A stretch of 53,205 bases of DNA from Phycisphaeraceae bacterium (GTDB taxonomy: Bacteria > Planctomycetota > Phycisphaerae > Phycisphaerales > Phycisphaeraceae). The notes below the pieces were generated by a model. It worked only from the letters and a program-made list of their open reading frames with translations, was not told the DNA's origin and ran no database searches. Where the stretch lies: NCBI GenBank assembly GCA_002686995.1, contig NYZC01000001.1, forward strand, positions 1 through 53,205, read 5' to 3'. Below are positions 51,139-53,205 of this stretch, one piece after another (the first letter of the stretch is position 1; each line of letters begins with the position of its first letter). Made by a program: the position numbers and the translations under genes.

Positions 51139-52524
51139 ATGGCGACCGCCTTCAAGGATCTTACCGCGTCTCCGATCATCCAGGCGTACATGCGCAGGAC
51201 GCCGAAGTCCGCGGCGCTCGCGAAGCGGGCGCAGCAGGTGTTTCCGAGCGGCGTCACCCACGACGTGCGCTACATGAGACCTTACGGGATCTACGTCACG
51301 CACGCGCAGGGATCGCGCAAGTGGGACGTGGACGGTCATGAGTACGTCGATTACTCGGGCGGACATGGTGCGCTGCTCCTGGGGCATTGCCCCCCGGCGG
51401 TGACCGAGGCGGCGACGCGGCAACTGTCGCGAGGCACCCATCACGGCGCCAGCCACGAGCTCGAGGTGGAGTGGGGCGAGCGCATCAAGTCGATGATCCC
51501 GTGTGCCGATCGGGTGCGCTTCACCAGCTCAGGGACCGAGGCGACGCTGCTCGCGTTGCGCCTGGCTCGGGCGTTCACGGGGCGCGCGAAGGTGCTGCGA
51601 TTCATCGGGCATTTTCACGGGTGGCACGACCACGTGGCGTTCGGCGTCAGTTCGCACTTCGACGGCACGGCCTCGACGGGCGTCCTGCCCGAGATCGCCG
51701 GCAACATGCTGATGGCGCCGCCGTGGGACATCGAAGCGACGCGGCGGATCCTCGAGGGCGACGACGACGTCGCGGCGGTCATCATCGAGCCCACCGGGGC
51801 GACCTGGGGGCAGGTGCCGGTCGCGCCGGGCTTTCTCGAGGCGCTGCGGCAGATCACGCGGCAGCGCGACGTGGTCCTGATCTTCGACGAGGTCGTCACC
51901 GGCTTTCGGTGCGGGCCCGGAGGCCTGCAGGGCGCGCTCGGAATCACGCCGGACCTGGCATCGCTCGGCAAGATCGTCGCTGGAGGCGTGCCTGGCGCGG
52001 CCCTGGTCGGGCGCGCGGACATCCTGAACCGGCTGGATCACCGCGCAGCGGCTTCGGGCGACTTCGAGAAGATCCTTCACCACGGCACGTACAACGCCAA
52101 TCCGATCGCGTGCGCGGCGGGCATCGTCGCGCTGGACATGGTCCGCACGACGGACGTGTGCCGGAAGGCGATCGACTACGGTCGCGGCCTGCAGGACGCG
52201 CTTGATGACGTCTTCCGGGAAGAAGGCGTGAACTGGATCGCCTACGGCACGTACGGTGGATTCCACGTGTTTCTGAATCCGAACGACATCCGCACGTCGC
52301 GCGACGAGATCGAATCCGGGTCGTTCGATCGCGAGACGCTGTGTCCGCCGCTCGCGCCGGGGTTGATCATGAAGATTCGCGCCGGATGCCTCCTGCACGG
52401 TGTAGACATCCAACCCTGGCCGGGCGGCCCGGTGTCGGCGGTGCACACCGACGAGGACCGACACCTGACGGCGGAGGCGTTTCGACAGACGATTCGGATG
52501 CTGAAGGAAGAAGGCGATCTTTAG
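51139..52524 (+). CDS. Class III aminotransferase, glutamate-1-semialdehyde aminomutase-like
   Basis: A 461-residue PLP enzyme. FPSGVTHDVRYMRP and GSRKWDVDGHEYVDYSGGHGALLLGH match the start of HemL-like enzymes; FTSSGTEATLLALRLARAFTGR binds the cofactor phosphate, IFDEVVTGFR holds the PLP-ring Asp251, and the Schiff-base lysine is Lys279 in SLGKIVAGGVPG. HHGTYNANPIACAAGI is also conserved. The N-terminal 35 residues and the GQVPVAPGFLEALRQITRQRD part suggest a HemL relative used for beta- or omega-amino acids rather than haem synthesis, since no haem genes are close. It is divergent from the M20 deacylase. Confidence 0.85.
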   Translation: MATAFKDLTASPIIQAYMRRTPKSAALAKRAQQVFPSGVTHDVRYMRPYGIYVTHAQGSRKWDVDGHEYVDYSGGHGALLLGHCPPAVTEAATRQLSRGTHHGASHELEVEWGERIKSMIPCADRVRFTSSGTEATLLALRLARAFTGRAKVLRFIGHFHGWHDHVAFGVSSHFDGTASTGVLPEIAGNMLMAPPWDIEATRRILEGDDDVAAVIIEPTGATWGQVPVAPGFLEALRQITRQRDVVLIFDEVVTGFRCGPGGLQGALGITPDLASLGKIVAGGVPGAALVGRADILNRLDHRAAASGDFEKILHHGTYNANPIACAAGIVALDMVRTTDVCRKAIDYGRGLQDALDDVFREEGVNWIAYGTYGGFHVFLNPNDIRTSRDEIESGSFDRETLCPPLAPGLIMKIRAGCLLHGVDIQPWPGGPVSAVHTDEDRHLTAEAFRQTIRMLKEEGDL

Positions 52525-52908
52525 GAGCAGTCCGGGGCGGCATCGAAAGAATCCTTGTTGGGAAAATTGATTGGGGCGTAACGAACCAGGTTTGATGCCG
52601 GCGTAGCCCGGCTTCAAACCTCTGGTTGAACGAGCCCGGGGTGTTCCCTTGGATTTTACTGACCTCTGGCGGTGTTGGTCGACGGCCTCAGGTGGGGTGG
52701 TGTGGCATTGCGGTGATGTGAGAATGGTCGAGATTGGTTAACTTGGCGATCGATCCGGGACGCTGATGACGTGCAAGTTGCGATGCGAGGTGGGTTCGAT
52801 CGGTGAGCGGAGGCGGTTTTACCGTCATCAGCGCAGAGACGGATTGAGAGGCGTGAACAATGGTTCTCGTCCCGGTGATCGAAGTATGTGTTCGCGGGTC
52901 GGCCTTGG
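52525..52908. other. Gap with imperfect hairpin, probable IS91 end region
   Basis: No gene is seen. At 52584-52626 AACCAG...GTTTGATGCCGG is followed by CCGGCTTCAAACC...CTGGTT, a strong but imperfect inverted repeat with a two-base bulge. It lies about 280 bases downstream of the transposase stop, on the side where IS91-type elements carry the replication-origin end (oriIS). The sequence is less GC-rich than its surroundings in places, consistent with foreign DNA. The exact element edge is not visible. Confidence 0.45.
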
Positions 52909-53205
52909 TCATATCGGCGGTGGCCTCGCGTAGTTGAAGAATCCGATCCGTTGCATGAGACCGCCACAATGCGGGCAGTTGATGGGTCCGGTGGGCTTGG
53001 GTGCGGGTTGAGGCGGTTGTGAGCGCGAGTTGAGGATGGCGAGGCGAATGGCCTGCAGCGTCAATCGACAGGAGGAGGCGAGCAGTCCGTAACTGCGGAC
53101 CTTCATGAACCCCCGGGGAAGAACGTGTTTGAGGAACAGGGCGATGAAGGCCAGAACCGTCAAGGTTCGTGACTTGAACCGTTCTGATCCGGAAGGCTTG
53201 TATTG
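52909..53205 (-). mobile_element. IS91-family (Y2-transposase-type) transposase, C-terminal part, runs off the window
   Basis: The minus-strand frame is open from the window edge to a stop at 52909 (about 98 residues seen). FIALFLKHVLPRGFMKVRSY then GLLASSCR is the conserved C-terminal block of IS91/IS801 transposases (usually RFLLHVLPKGFxRIRHYGLLA), and CPHCGGLMQRIG near the end is their terminal zinc-binding motif. The catalytic tyrosines and HUH motif would lie beyond the right edge. IS91 elements move by rolling-circle replication. Confidence 0.75.

Noticed and set aside
52688-52969. A 93-codon minus-strand frame after the transposase
   Set aside because: It overlaps the transposase end out of frame and reads as low-complexity His/Thr/Arg text with no motif.

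Overview
The window looks like a chromosomal segment of a high-GC planctomycete, most like Phycisphaerae. The evidence is five proteins with PEP-CTERM sorting tails, a prepilin-type protein with the [17 protein letters not shown] signature, a small membrane protein with the CGYDLR...C..CG zinc ribbon common in that phylum, and many TIM-barrel or beta-propeller sugar-acting enzymes, PhyH dioxygenases and MlrC-type M81 proteins. The lineage is inferred. I saw no rRNA, convincing tRNA, CRISPR array or prophage.

Layout. 0.1-4.5 kb: plus-strand operon of a 2-hydroxyacid dehydrogenase, an LsrK-like FGGY kinase and a TIM-barrel hydrolase-like protein. 4.9-10 kb: cell-surface module with a PEP-CTERM vanadium haloperoxidase and two tandem PEP-CTERM paralogues. 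10-23 kb: alpha/beta hydrolase, PhyH enzymes, a minus-strand operon (pilin-like, LmbE deacetylase, GH32/43-like propeller with CBM9), a lectin-like PEP-CTERM protein, a second propeller enzyme, an unknown protein, a TIM-barrel protein and a methyltransferase. 23-35.5 kb: M20 peptidase, Gfo/Idh/MocA oxidoreductase, HMGL/DmpG-type aldolase, arylsulfotransferase-like protein, truncated flavin monooxygenase, PhyH, P5C dehydrogenase, two URO-D-like proteins and a beta-helix PEP-CTERM protein. 35.7-45.3 kb: radical SAM/SPASM plus M81 pair, two divergent PhyH genes, TIM-barrel protein plus MFS transporter, and an M81 plus RraA pair. 45.4-52.5 kb: threonine-synthase-like enzyme, BNR sialidase-like protein, zinc-ribbon membrane protein, GH-like protein, M20 deacylase and a class III aminotransferase. 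52.6 kb to the end: the C-terminal end of an IS91-type transposase.

As a whole this reads as a scavenging island of short, mostly two- or three-gene catabolic units for sugars, peptides, amino acids and methylated or sulfated compounds, plus surface proteins. Local regulators are absent. The intergenic DNA is the most unusual part. Period-7 arrays of at least three different unit sequences sit at or just past stop codons, and several inverted-repeat pairs lie between or around genes. Relics of broken genes (IS110 N-terminus, flavin monooxygenase C-terminus, a possible sugar isomerase) mark repeated insertion and deletion.
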